A stretch of 64,000 nucleotides of DNA from Marivivens sp. (GCA_024642115.1 JAHEBU010000010.1:1-64000), one strand, 5' to 3'; counted from the first letter of the stretch, positions 18,420-27,372 are shown. Notes: generated from the sequence alone by a model not told the origin. Program-made: numbers and translations.

Positions 18420-19937
18420 ATGTCCCTGATCACCGTCAAAGACCTCTCTGTCACGCTTGGCACCCCGCTGTTTTCCGGGCTGTCATTCACCCTCAACCCC
18501 GGCGACCGGGTCGGGCTTGTCGCCGCCAACGGGCGGGGAAAATCGACCCTTTTGCGCTGCCTCGCTGGAACGGCAGACCCGACCGGCGGCGAGATTACCA
18601 AGGGGCGTGGACTGCGTGTTGGGCTGGTTGAGCAGGAGGTGCCAAAGGCGCTTGCCGACCGCCCGCTTTTTGAAGCCGTCCTGTCCGGCCTTGACCCCGA
18701 TCAGGCAGACTACGAAAGCTGGCGGGTCGATATCGCGCTGGACGATCTGGGGATCCCGGCCGACTTGCGCGACCGCCGGCTTGCCGACCTCAGCGGCGGC
18801 TGGCAACGGGCCGCGCTGCTGGCGCGGGTCTGGGTCGCCGAACCCGATGTGCTGTTGATGGACGAACCGACCAACCACCTCGATTTGTCCCGCCTCGCAA
18901 GACTGGAACGTTGGATCGCCGCCCTGCCCCGCGATTTCCCTGTGATCGTGGCGTCGCATGACCGGGCCTTTCTGGACGGGGTGACCAACCGCACCCTGTT
19001 CCTGCGACCCGATCAAAGTCCGTCGTTCGCCTTGCCCTATACCCGCGCCCGCGCGGCATTGGACGAAGGTGACGCGGCACAGGCGCGACAGGCCCAGAAC
19101 GACCTGAACAAGGCCAGCCAGTTGCGTAAACAGGCCGCCAAGCTCAAGAACATTGGTATCAACTCGGGCAGCGACCTATTGGTGAACAAGACCAAGCAAC
19201 TGACCGAACGGGCCGAGCGGATCGAAGAGGCGGTGCGCCCCGCCCATCAGGACAAATCGGCGGGGGCGATCCGGTTGGCCCATTCCAGCACTCATGCCAA
19301 GGCGTTGGTCACGCTGGACGGGGCCGAGGTCGTCACGCCGGACGGACGGCTGTTGTACAAGATCGGGCAGCTCTGGATTTCTCCGGGGGACCGGGTTGTC
19401 CTGTTGGGGGCCAATGGCAGCGGCAAATCGCTGTTGGTCCGCGCCGTCCAGCGGGCGATGACCGGGGCAGAGGTGCCGGGGATCAAACCTGCCGGATCGG
19501 CCCGGTTGGGCTATAGCGATCAGGAGTTGGGGCAATTGTCCCAAGCCAGAACGCCGACCGAGGCGATCACACATGCCTTTGACGTGGGCGATCAGCGTGC
19601 CCGTGCGTTGTTGGCAGGCTCCGGCATGTCGATCGACCTGCAATCTGCCCCTATCGCGGCCCTCTCAGGCGGGCAAAAGGCCCGGTTGGCCATGCTCGTC
19701 CTGCGGTTGACCGAACCCAACTTCTATTTGCTGGACGAACCCACCAACCATCTCGACATCGAAGGCCAGGAGGCACTGGAGCAGGAGTTGCTGGCCGATG
19801 AGGCCAGTTGCCTGCTGGTCAGCCACGACCGCAGCTTTGTCCGCGCCGTCGGCAATCGGTTCTGGAAGGTCGAGGGTCGCCGCCTGATCGAAGTGGACGG
19901 CCCCGAGAGGTTTTTTGACGAGTTGAGCCGCCCCTAG
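18420..19937 (+). CDS. ABC-F family ATP-binding protein
   Basis: A 505-aa cytoplasmic protein with two ABC modules and no membrane domain. Module 1 has Walker A AANGRGKST, signature LSGGWQ and Walker B VLLMDEPTNHLDL; module 2 has GANGSGKS, LSGGQKAR and FYLLDEPTNHLDI. A charged linker of about 80 residues (about 215-290) joins them. ABC-F proteins act on ribosomes as translation factors or in antibiotic protection. This compact type is neither a clear EttA nor a clear Uup. It is monocistronic, followed by a divergent-looking gap containing a palindrome and a strong promoter. Confidence 0.92.
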   Translation: MSLITVKDLSVTLGTPLFSGLSFTLNPGDRVGLVAANGRGKSTLLRCLAGTADPTGGEITKGRGLRVGLVEQEVPKALADRPLFEAVLSGLDPDQADYESWRVDIALDDLGIPADLRDRRLADLSGGWQRAALLARVWVAEPDVLLMDEPTNHLDLSRLARLERWIAALPRDFPVIVASHDRAFLDGVTNRTLFLRPDQSPSFALPYTRARAALDEGDAAQARQAQNDLNKASQLRKQAAKLKNIGINSGSDLLVNKTKQLTERAERIEEAVRPAHQDKSAGAIRLAHSSTHAKALVTLDGAEVVTPDGRLLYKIGQLWISPGDRVVLLGANGSGKSLLVRAVQRAMTGAEVPGIKPAGSARLGYSDQELGQLSQARTPTEAITHAFDVGDQRARALLAGSGMSIDLQSAPIAALSGGQKARLAMLVLRLTEPNFYLLDEPTNHLDIEGQEALEQELLADEASCLLVSHDRSFVRAVGNRFWKVEGRRLIEVDGPERFFDELSRP

Positions 19938-19993
19938 ACGGCCAACGGCAAACAAATCTGACCAATACTGCCCGATTTTGTTCGGTTTCAGCC

Positions 19994-20069
19994 AAAAATC
20001 GCACGATTTTTGTGCCGCCCCGTCGGAATTGGTAAGGAAAGTTGACAACTGCCTGACGCTTAGTAGATT
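19994..20069 (+). promoter_or_regulatory. Palindromic site and sigma-70-type promoter of the OFA transporter
   Basis: AAAAATCG (19994-20001) and CGATTTTT (20004-20011) form an exact palindrome, which could be an operator or a weak terminator of the ABC-F gene. Downstream lie a perfect -35 TTGACA (20042-20047) and, 16 bases later, TAGATT (20064-20069) as -10. The MFS start codon is 88 bases further on. Confidence 0.6.
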
Positions 20070-20156
20070 TGCCGAAGGGCACTGTCCCAGAAATCGGCGC
20101 ACCAAAGGGACGAGGAGGTCCTGCGCCGTCAGCCACTGATAGGGAGCACACACAGC

Positions 20157-21908
20157 ATGGCCAACAGCAACGGCGGCGCTCTTTCATTTCTGATGAAAGA
20201 GAACATTGTCGCAGAACCGGGATTCAACCGCTGGTTGGTTCCGCCAGCTTCTATCATGATTCACCTATGCATTGGGTCGGTCTATGCATGGTCGGTGTTC
20301 AACCCGCCGCTGACCCGGCAGTTGGGTGTCGTCGCCCCCGCCGCCGATGACTGGTCGTTGTCATCTGTCGTCTGGATCTTTTCGGTGGCCATCGTGTTTC
20401 TGGGCCTTGCCGCTGCCTTTGGCGGCAAGTGGCTGGAAAAGGTCGGTCCGCGCATGGTCGGCGTTGTCGCCGCGACCTGCTGGGGCGGGGGGTTCGTTCT
20501 GGGATCGGTCGGAATTTCAACCCACCAGTTGTGGCTGATCTATCTGGGCTATGGTGTGATCGGCGGCTGTGGTCTGGGTCTGGGCTATGTCTCCCCGGTG
20601 TCCACTCTCATCCGCTGGTTTCCCGACCGGCGCGGTATGGCGACGGGCATGGCGATCATGGGTTTCGGCGGCGGTGCGATCATCGCCACGCCGCTGAAAA
20701 CATGGCTGCTGGGCGTCTATGGCAAGGCCCCCGAATATCTGGGCACGCAGGATGCGGTCGCTTTGGTTACAGAAGCCGGCCGTCAGTTCGCCACCACCGC
20801 CGCAGGTAAGGTCGAGGTCGTCGTGGCCAGCGCCAAGCAGGCGGCGGCCCTGCACGGTGGCGGCGCCGAGGGCGTCTATGTGGTTGGCACCGGCGACACG
20901 GGTGCGGCCATGACGTTTCTCACGCTTGGCATCGGCTATTTCATCGTCATGATCATCGCGGCCTTTATGTACCGCGTCCCTGCTGCGGGCTGGCAGCCCG
21001 CGGGTTGGACCCCCAAGGTCAATGACGGCAACGCCATGATCACCAAGGCCAACGTAGATATCGACGAGGCGCTCAAGACGCCGCAGTTCTGGCAGCTTTG
21101 GATCATGCTGTGCTTTAACGTGACCGCAGGGATCGCCGTGATCGGTGTGGCCAAGACCATGATGTCCGAGATTTTCGGAACCTCGATGCCGCTGGTCGTC
21201 ACGGCCGCCTTTGCCTCGACCTACGTTCTGATGATATCGGTCTTCAACATGGTGGGCCGGTTCTTCTGGGCGTCCACGTCGGACTATATCGGTCGCAAAG
21301 CCACCTACATGATCTTCTTTGCGCTGGGGATCGTGCTGTATCTGTCCATTCCGTACTTTGCGACGGGCGGATCAACCAACCCGTCGATGTTCTATCTGAT
21401 CGGCTTTTATGTGGCGACGATGGTCATCTTCACGATGTATGGCGGCGGCTTTGCGACCATCCCGGCCTATCTGGCCGACCTGTTCGGCACGATGCACGTC
21501 GGAGGCATCCACGGACGCCTGCTGACCGCGTGGTCCACCGCAGGGGTTCTAGGGCCGCTGGTCATCACCTCGCTGCGGGACATGTCCGTAGGCAAGGCGA
21601 TCACGGACCTGACGTCGAAAGTGGACGCGGCGGCCTTTGCAGAAAAGTTCGGCGCGCCTGTCGATCAGTTGGGCCAACTTGTCGCGGCCAAAACCGTGAC
21701 CATCGCCAAGCTGATGGAAATCGCCCCGGCAGGAACCATCGACCCCACATCGAGCCTGTACAACACCACGATGTACGTCATGGCGGCGCTGCTGGTGGTC
21801 GGACTGATCGCGAACGTCCTGATCCGTCCGGTCAACCCCAAACACCACTATAGCGGAACGCAGCCCGGCACGATGCCGCGCGGTGCGGCAGCTTCGCCTG
21901 CTGAGTGA
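20157..21908 (+). CDS. OFA-family MFS transporter (oxalate/formate antiporter-like)
   Basis: A 583-aa twelve-helix major facilitator. It has the opening RWLVPPASIMIHLCIGSVYAW, GLGYVSPVSTLIRWFPDRRG and the second-half segment MFYLIGFYVATMVIFTMYGG that mark the oxalate:formate antiporter (OFA) group, which exchanges small carboxylates. The substrate is not determined by sequence. Two insertions rich in Ala/Val/Lys (about 195-245 and 475-520) lie in extramembrane loops and make it longer than OxlT. It has its own promoter and ends at the terminator at 21921. Confidence 0.9.
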   Translation: MANSNGGALSFLMKENIVAEPGFNRWLVPPASIMIHLCIGSVYAWSVFNPPLTRQLGVVAPAADDWSLSSVVWIFSVAIVFLGLAAAFGGKWLEKVGPRMVGVVAATCWGGGFVLGSVGISTHQLWLIYLGYGVIGGCGLGLGYVSPVSTLIRWFPDRRGMATGMAIMGFGGGAIIATPLKTWLLGVYGKAPEYLGTQDAVALVTEAGRQFATTAAGKVEVVVASAKQAAALHGGGAEGVYVVGTGDTGAAMTFLTLGIGYFIVMIIAAFMYRVPAAGWQPAGWTPKVNDGNAMITKANVDIDEALKTPQFWQLWIMLCFNVTAGIAVIGVAKTMMSEIFGTSMPLVVTAAFASTYVLMISVFNMVGRFFWASTSDYIGRKATYMIFFALGIVLYLSIPYFATGGSTNPSMFYLIGFYVATMVIFTMYGGGFATIPAYLADLFGTMHVGGIHGRLLTAWSTAGVLGPLVITSLRDMSVGKAITDLTSKVDAAAFAEKFGAPVDQLGQLVAAKTVTIAKLMEIAPAGTIDPTSSLYNTTMYVMAALLVVGLIANVLIRPVNPKHHYSGTQPGTMPRGAAASPAE

Positions 21909-21920
21909 GTGAACACAGGA

Positions 21921-21945
21921 CGGGCGGGCCAGTCAGGCCCGCCCG
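21921..21945. terminator. Bidirectional terminator between convergent genes
   Basis: CGGGCGGGCC (21921-21930) pairs perfectly with GGCCCGCCCG (21936-21945) around AGTCA. It lies between the MFS stop and the stop of the amidohydrolase gene. T-runs are lacking, but the stem is very stable. Confidence 0.7.
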
Positions 21946-21958
21946 CTCCACCCCTGCC

Positions 21959-22822
21959 CTATTCGGCGGCCATGGGCAGCGCGCCTGTCCGACCAATCCC
22001 CGAAATCTCAGCCACGATCCCGTCCAGCACCCGCTGGAACGTCGCAAAATTGCGGCTGGGTTCGATGGTCCGTTCGTTCATGTAAAGCGCGCGGTCCACC
22101 TCGATCTGTACGGCGTGCTGACGGCGAGACGGGCGGCCATAGGCCTGTGCAATATGGGCCCCGGCAAAGGGCATGTTGCGGGCCACCCGCAACCCGGCCC
22201 GGACAAAGGCGGCCTCGATCCTCTCGACGATAACGGGCGAGGCGGACGCGCCGAACCTGTCGCCCAGGACCACGTCAGGCCGGACAGCCCCCGAAGGCCC
22301 CACATGCTCCAACGCTTCGTGCGGCATCGAATGACAGTCGATCAGGATGGCCTGACCGAATTGGGAATGGCTTTGGTCGATGAGGGTTTGCAGGCAATCG
22401 TGATAGGGACGCCAATAGCGGCTTATGCGCAGATGCGCCTCGGCCATGGTAATCTTGCCCGAATAGATCGGGCGGCCATTGGCGACCACGCGGGGGATCA
22501 CCCCAAGACCAGAGGCCACGCGCGGATTATGCGCGCTGCGGCGCACCCCGTCGATCAGGGCAGGGTCAAGTTCTTCGGCGGCACGGTTCAGATCAACAAA
22601 GGCGCGCGGCACACCGGCTGCCAGAAACGGCGCGCCGTGGACCGGGGCCATATCGAACAGGCGATCGACAAAGGCATCCTCGGACGACCGGATGTCGTGC
22701 TGGTTAAGGATCGTGCGGCGCATGAATTCCGTCGGATAGTCGCGCCCGCTGTGCGGCGAGGCGAAAATCACGCTGGTCGTGCGCTGCGCGGGCAGCATCA
22801 GACGATAGGTTTGGTTGTCCAT
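21959..22822 (-). CDS. N-formylglutamate amidohydrolase
   Basis: A 287-aa zinc-dependent amidohydrolase of the FGase family, which cleaves N-formylglutamate, the last step of one histidine degradation route, or related N-acyl amino acids. Signature segments are VIFASPHSGRDYP, VDLNRAAEELDP, SGKITMAEAHLRI, ILIDCHSMP and GAHIAQAYGRP. The start at 22822 follows CAGGAGAGCGG. No hut genes are nearby, so participation in histidine breakdown is unproven; a role in general amide recycling is as likely. Confidence 0.9.
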   Translation of the reverse strand: MDNQTYRLMLPAQRTTSVIFASPHSGRDYPTEFMRRTILNQHDIRSSEDAFVDRLFDMAPVHGAPFLAAGVPRAFVDLNRAAEELDPALIDGVRRSAHNPRVASGLGVIPRVVANGRPIYSGKITMAEAHLRISRYWRPYHDCLQTLIDQSHSQFGQAILIDCHSMPHEALEHVGPSGAVRPDVVLGDRFGASASPVIVERIEAAFVRAGLRVARNMPFAGAHIAQAYGRPSRRQHAVQIEVDRALYMNERTIEPSRNFATFQRVLDGIVAEISGIGRTGALPMAAE

Positions 22823-22974
22823 CCGCTCTCCTGTTACCTGACAAGATAGACCGAGATTCGCATTTGCCAAAAGCCCTTGATCCCCTCTCCGACTCCTTTT
22901 ATAGACCGCCTACCCGACGCGGTTCACCCCGCGTCCTGTTTGTTTCAGGGCGTGGGGTTTCCGAATGGGGTCAT

Positions 22975-23049
22975 GGGCGGTTAGCTCAGCGGTAGAGCAC
23001 TACGTTGACATCGTAGTGGCCACTGGTTCGATCCCAGTACCGCCCACCA
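22975..23049 (+). tRNA. tRNA-Val, anticodon GAC
   Basis: A full 75-base cloverleaf with an encoded CCA end. Acceptor GGGCGGT pairs with ACCGCCC. The D-arm TAGCTCAGCGGTAGAGC is standard. The anticodon stem CTACG/CGTAG encloses TTGACAT, giving anticodon GAC (valine). The T-arm contains GGTTCGATCC. It lies just before rpmJ, with which it may share a transcript. Confidence 0.97.
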
Positions 23050-23126
23050 TGAATTCACTGGTCCATCCGGGCCGAAACGCAACCCGACGGCGCATTCCAG
23101 CGCGCCGCGACAAGAGGAGACGACCA

Positions 23127-23252
23127 ATGAAGGTTCGCAACTCGCTTCGCTCGCTCAAGCTGCGCCATCGCGATTGCCGCGTCGTGCGCCGCAAGGGCCG
23201 CGTCTATGTGATCAACAAGACGCAGCCCCGGTTCAAGGCCCGCCAGGGCTGA
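23127..23252 (+). CDS. rpmJ: Ribosomal protein bL36, zinc-free type
   Basis: A 41-aa protein of the large ribosomal subunit: [20 protein letters not shown], then [21 protein letters not shown]. It lacks the C-x2-C...C-x-H zinc ligands and matches the YkgO-type, zinc-independent L36 that most alphaproteobacteria use as their only copy. AGAGGAGACGACCA precedes the ATG. It lies 77 bases after tRNA-Val and ends at a good terminator. Confidence 0.96.
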   Translation: MKVRNSLRSLKLRHRDCRVVRRKGRVYVINKTQPRFKARQG

Positions 23253-23276
23253 TACCGGCGACAGCCGCAAAAGATT

Positions 23277-23308
23277 GGGTCGCGCACCGCAAGGGCGCGG
23301 CCCTTTTT
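23277..23308 (+). terminator. Terminator of rpmJ
   Basis: GGGTCGCGC (23277-23285) pairs with GCGCGGCCC (23295-23303), with one G-T pair, around a nine-base loop. Five Ts follow at 23304-23308. Confidence 0.92.
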
Positions 23309-23431
23309 CGTGTCTTGCCCTCTCTTTCTTGGCCGATGACGGCCGTCTGCACGGGTTCGCCCTAGTCAGCCGGGGGGAATTGGGACTAGCCTCTGCTCAG
23401 ACGGTATTCCAAAAAGCAAGGGTGATTTCCC

Positions 23432-24694
23432 ATGACATTCTTCAAACCTCATATCTTGATGGCGGCCCTGATCGCCACGGCGGCGGCCCTGCCTGCAACT
23501 GCCCAGACCGCCGATTGCGGCGGTGTCGGCGCCAATGGCCAGTGGGTCGGCGGGTCCGAGACCGCCTCGGACATCGCCACCGCCTCGAATTATCAGGAAC
23601 AAATGGCGCTGGTGCTGGCGGGCAACCAGTACGTGTCGCTGTTTTCTGTTTCGGCCGCGACCGAGGTCAGGGTCGAAGCCGCCGGGCGCGGCGGCGGCGA
23701 TCCACAGATTGACCTGTATGACAGCACCGGGTCCATCGTCGTTTCGGACGACGATTCGGGCGGTGACGGTGCGGCGCGGGCCGAGGTCATGCTCAACCCC
23801 GGCACCTACTGCCTTGCCATGAAAAGCTTTGACGGGGCGCCTATGACTGGCTTTGTCCGCATTGGCCGGGCCGAACAGGAGGCGTTGACCGCTGGTCTTG
23901 ACACGTCCGCGACCGATGGCGGGGACGAGGGCGGCATGTCGGGTGACACGCCGGTCTGTACCGCCGACACAATCACGATGGGCCTTGGCGTGGGCGCAAT
24001 CGACGCGGAACTGGCGCAGGGCGTTGTGGGCAACGGATCGGTGGATGATAGTCCCTACTGGCGCTTTACCATCGACAGCCCGCAGGCGGTCAGCATCCTT
24101 GCCGAAAACGTCGAGGCCGATCCGCTGATCACCCTTTACGATTCGACAGGCACCTATGTCGCCGACAACGACGACTCGGATGGTTTGAACTCGCGCATCG
24201 ACATGTCCACGCCCTTGGCCGCTGGCACCTACTGTATCGCGGTTCAGGCGCTGTCGAACACAGCCTTGCCCATCACGATCACGGTCAAGACCTATGACCC
24301 GGCCGAAGCGCTTCAGGGCATGTACAACCGGGCCGAGGCTGCTCCGCCCATGGACGGGTCCGTGCCGATCACCGATCTGGGGGTCATTGCCACCCGGCAG
24401 CGCGTCGATGCCCAAATCAGCGACAAGGCCAAATGGTACAAGATCGACGTCGAGGAAGGCGGGCTTCTGGTGATCGAGGCGATCAGTTCGGGGGACAGCG
24501 CCGATCCCTACCTCGCCCTGTTCGATGATCTGGGCCGGTCGGTTGCCAACAACGACGACTATGGCGACGGGCTGAACGCGCTGGTCACGGCCAAGGTGAC
24601 GGCGGGCAGCTATCTGCTGGCGCTCAAGGACGTGAACAGCGGGGGCAACGGGTTTGTCCGGATGCTGATCGAACGGTACGTCCCGGCAAAGTAA
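23432..24694 (+). CDS. Secreted protein with three PPC-type domains
   Basis: A 420-aa protein with a Sec signal (MAALIATAAALPATAQ, ending near residue 25). Three tandem beta-sandwich modules of the bacterial pre-peptidase C-terminal (PPC) kind follow, near residues 45-150, 180-290 and 310-415. Each carries a D-P-x-I/L-x-L-Y/F-D motif (DPQIDLYDSTG, DPLITLYDSTG, DPYLALFDDLG) followed by a D-rich turn (SDDDSGG, DNDDSDG, NNDDYGD), probably calcium-binding, and a PGTYCLA-like strand. No protease domain is attached. PPC modules usually aid secreted proteases, so a separate partner is possible. A convergent caspase-like gene follows. Confidence 0.85.
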   Translation: MTFFKPHILMAALIATAAALPATAQTADCGGVGANGQWVGGSETASDIATASNYQEQMALVLAGNQYVSLFSVSAATEVRVEAAGRGGGDPQIDLYDSTGSIVVSDDDSGGDGAARAEVMLNPGTYCLAMKSFDGAPMTGFVRIGRAEQEALTAGLDTSATDGGDEGGMSGDTPVCTADTITMGLGVGAIDAELAQGVVGNGSVDDSPYWRFTIDSPQAVSILAENVEADPLITLYDSTGTYVADNDDSDGLNSRIDMSTPLAAGTYCIAVQALSNTALPITITVKTYDPAEALQGMYNRAEAAPPMDGSVPITDLGVIATRQRVDAQISDKAKWYKIDVEEGGLLVIEAISSGDSADPYLALFDDLGRSVANNDDYGDGLNALVTAKVTAGSYLLALKDVNSGGNGFVRMLIERYVPAK

Positions 24695-24711
24695 TCAGTT
24701 TTGCGGCATTG

Positions 24712-24739
24712 CCCCCGTCCCGGTTCGCTGGGGCGGGGG
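24712..24739. terminator. Hairpin terminator between the PPC gene and the caspase-like gene
   Basis: CCCCCGTCCC (24712-24721) pairs with GGGGCGGGGG (24730-24739), with one T-G pair. It lies between convergent stop codons. The T-run is poor (TTGTCG), so its efficiency is uncertain. Confidence 0.65.
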
Positions 24740-24748
24740 TTGTCGTGT

Positions 24749-26422
24749 CTACCGACCGCGCACCACGCTGTCCGCCAAAAGGCGCACGACGGTCGGTTCG
24801 TTCAGATACCCCGTCACATCCAGCCCCCGATCCCGCTGATACCGCCGCAGCGCCCGGCGGGTTGCGTCATCAAACACGCCATCCACCGGGCCGGGGTTCA
24901 GGCCCAATTGCTGCAACCGAGCCTCGACCAGCCGTGCGGCAATGGGATTGAGGGCCAGTTGAGCCTCCGCAGCCGCCGCTGCGGCATTGGCGTTTGCATC
25001 GGCACTGGACTGGGTCAGTGCTGTGATCCGAGCCTGCGCATCAGCCCGGAACGCCCCCTGCGGATAGGCCCGCAGATAAGTGTTGTAGGCGGCCACGGTG
25101 TCAGCCTGCCGGGCGCTATCCCATGCGGCCTTGTCCACGGCTTGTGCGGCTTGGCGTTTGTCCTGTTCGATCAGGGCGAGACGATCTGCCGCCAGTTCGG
25201 CAAACTGCCCGTCGGGATAGCGAGACAGGTAGGCGCGATAGCCGGGTTCGTCCCCCTTGGCTCCCGTCTCCTCCCAGTAAGCACGGTCGAGTCGGGCTTC
25301 TTCCAGCCGCTTGGCCTCGGCCTGGGACTCAAGTTCGGCGGCGCGGCGGCTGGCTTGGGCGTCAAGACGGTTGATCTGTTCGGTGGTCAGATAGGTTGTC
25401 TGGGAAAAACCGTTCTGCTGTTGCCAGTTGGCAATGGCGCGACGGGTGCCGGGACCAAAGATGCCGTCGATCCCACGGGTGTCATAGGACAGAAGCGTCA
25501 GATTGCGCTGGACCTGACGACGCTGGTCGCGGGACAGAGTCATCGACTCTTCAGCCAGCCGGGCGCCGCGGTCAGGCTCGGCGATGATGGCGGCAATCGC
25601 TGCTTCGGCCTCGGCAGCGTGCAGTCCTGCCGGATAGCGGCGCAGATAGTCGCGATAAGACTCCATGGTGTCCAGCGCCCGCGCGCCGTCCCACAGGGCC
25701 GCGTCGGCGATGGTGTCGGGGGCCGGGGTTTGTGGGGTGACAAGCACCTGTGGCGCGGGCGGCGCGTCGGCGATGAACATATAGGACCGGGGCGCAAAGC
25801 CGCCGATCGACAGCCGACGATTGTTCGCGACGGCCGCCGCCAGATCGGTCGCGGGCAGCACGACGGACCCTAGCAGCACATCTGCCACATCGCGGGGTTC
25901 CCCCTGAATGACGGTAACGCCCTGCGGGATGTCCAGTTCGCCCACCCCGCCCCGCAGCCACGGCCCAAAGGTCTGCTGGCTGGTGGCCGCCTCTGCCCCC
26001 AGCATCAGGACCGCATGACCCGGTGCATCGCCCAGAACCTGCATCAGACTTTCCACCGATAAGGCGGTGGCGGACAGATTGAACAGATCAGGCACAGGTG
26101 CGTCTGCCGTCATGTACCAGGTCCGCCGTCCGTCCGTGACGAACCGGCCCGATAAGACCACCAGCATGTGGTCGGCACCGTCAGCATTCGACACGAACCT
26201 GTTGACAGCGGCGGCCGCCGCATCGGCCCGGCCGTTGGGCAAGACCTGAACGGCAAACCCAAGATCCTCGAGCGCGCCCGAGGCGCTGACCACATCTGTC
26301 GCCCTGATTGTCCGACCCAGCTGTTCATAACGCTCGGTTCCCAGGATCAGGGCCGCGTCATCGGCCCAGACGGTCACGGGGGCAATCAGGGCAATGGCAG
26401 TTGTGAGAAACAGGCGGCGCAT
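24749..26422 (-). CDS. Secreted pseudocaspase with two peptidoglycan-binding domains
   Basis: A 557-aa protein with a Sec signal (MRRLFLTTAIALIAPVTVWA), then a caspase-like (peptidase C14) fold: AALILGTERYEQLGRT, LEDLGFAVQVLPN and LVVLSGRFVTDGRRTWYMTADA. In active relatives these regions read SGHG and LDACR. Here they are SGRF (91-94) and LGAE (141-144), so both catalytic His and Cys appear lost. Two PG_binding_1 modules follow (about 300-350, DGIFGPGTRRAIANWQQ; about 495-545, DGVFDDATRRALRRYQRD). They flank Ala/Glu-rich repeats of the form Y-x2-YL-x2-YP-x-G. It is probably a periplasmic wall-associated scaffold. It converges on the PPC gene. Confidence 0.82.
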   Translation of the reverse strand: MRRLFLTTAIALIAPVTVWADDAALILGTERYEQLGRTIRATDVVSASGALEDLGFAVQVLPNGRADAAAAAVNRFVSNADGADHMLVVLSGRFVTDGRRTWYMTADAPVPDLFNLSATALSVESLMQVLGDAPGHAVLMLGAEAATSQQTFGPWLRGGVGELDIPQGVTVIQGEPRDVADVLLGSVVLPATDLAAAVANNRRLSIGGFAPRSYMFIADAPPAPQVLVTPQTPAPDTIADAALWDGARALDTMESYRDYLRRYPAGLHAAEAEAAIAAIIAEPDRGARLAEESMTLSRDQRRQVQRNLTLLSYDTRGIDGIFGPGTRRAIANWQQQNGFSQTTYLTTEQINRLDAQASRRAAELESQAEAKRLEEARLDRAYWEETGAKGDEPGYRAYLSRYPDGQFAELAADRLALIEQDKRQAAQAVDKAAWDSARQADTVAAYNTYLRAYPQGAFRADAQARITALTQSSADANANAAAAAAEAQLALNPIAARLVEARLQQLGLNPGPVDGVFDDATRRALRRYQRDRGLDVTGYLNEPTVVRLLADSVVRGR

Positions 26423-26637
26423 GTGGCGTCCTTTGTTGGGGGCCGTCTGGCGCGGCCTGGTCAGCTCTTGTCAGCAGGCTAGGACAGGCAGCCCCTGCTA
26501 TTCAATAACGCGATAGCGGACGCGGGGGTCCATCAGTCCGATCAAGACCGTTGCCAGACTCGGTTTGGCGGGATTACGCTGAAGTCGCCGGCGCTCATCG
26601 GCAATTTTGAAAAATACTATTTCGCCGAGAGGCACCC

Positions 26638-27372
26638 ATGACCCATTCCACACTCAGGACAGGGATGTCCGGGCCCCAGGTCCGCGACCTCCAAAGCGCA
26701 CTTAACGCAAACCTGTCACCCAGTCCCAACCTCAATATCTCGGGCGTTTTTGACCATACTACCCGCGATGCCGTGCGCAGATACCAGACCGCAAGCTGGC
26801 TGGAGGCAGACGGGATTGCCGGGCCATGCACGCTGAACGCCCTGTTCGGGCGGGAAACTTTTACGCCGATCCTGCATTCGGTGCCGTTCATCCCGCAACC
26901 CAATCCCTATACGTGTTGGGCGGCATCACTGGCGATGTTAAAGCGATCCTCTGTCCTCGGGGTGCAAATGATAACGCCGGCCGCCCTGCTGGGACCCAAC
27001 GGCGATCTGATCAACGGGTCCGCGCCGGGGACGGACACGGTTGCCATTCACAGCCGTCTGGCTGCTGTTCATCATATGACCTACCACCCGCCCCGTAGCT
27101 GGACCGTCGCGGGCATGCGCCAGCTTATTTCGAACGGACCGGTCTGGGTCGATCTGTTGTGGCAGGCCGGTTCCTACAGCCGGGGACGGGCATCGCCCGG
27201 CCACGCTGTTGTCATCATCGGCGCGCGCGGGACGGAAGCAGCCGACGGGATGAGCCTGACACTGCGGATCTACGATCCGTGGCCGCCCGGACAGGGCGAC
27301 ATGATGTCAAAATCCTATGGTGCGCTTGTCCGCGCCGTGCCTGCCCTGACCTACGGCCTGATCACCCGGTGA
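26638..27372 (+). CDS. Peptidoglycan-binding protein fused to a papain-like cysteine protease
   Basis: A 244-aa protein with an N-terminal PG_binding_1 module (residues about 8-70: GMSGPQVRDLQSAL, GVFDHTTRDAVRRYQ). A C-terminal papain-fold domain resembles the AvrRpt2/C70 group. The likely catalytic set is Cys93 in YTCWAASLAM, His189 in SPGHAVVIIGA and Asp213 in IYDPW. No signal peptide is visible, which is odd for a wall-binding protein. It may be exported by another route or released on lysis. GAGAGG precedes the ATG. It is divergent from the pseudocaspase gene across 215 bases. Substrate is unknown. Confidence 0.8.
   Translation: MTHSTLRTGMSGPQVRDLQSALNANLSPSPNLNISGVFDHTTRDAVRRYQTASWLEADGIAGPCTLNALFGRETFTPILHSVPFIPQPNPYTCWAASLAMLKRSSVLGVQMITPAALLGPNGDLINGSAPGTDTVAIHSRLAAVHHMTYHPPRSWTVAGMRQLISNGPVWVDLLWQAGSYSRGRASPGHAVVIIGARGTEAADGMSLTLRIYDPWPPGQGDMMSKSYGALVRAVPALTYGLITR

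Noticed and set aside
18019-18601. Minus-strand open frames in the gap before the ABC-F gene
   Set aside because: They are Cys/Gly/Arg/Pro-rich, lack ribosome-binding sites, and one runs into the ABC-F coding region.
22965-23252. A 95-codon frame beginning upstream of tRNA-Val
   Set aside because: It reads through the tRNA gene; only its last 41 codons, from 23127 with AGAGGAGACGACCA ahead, are real (rpmJ).
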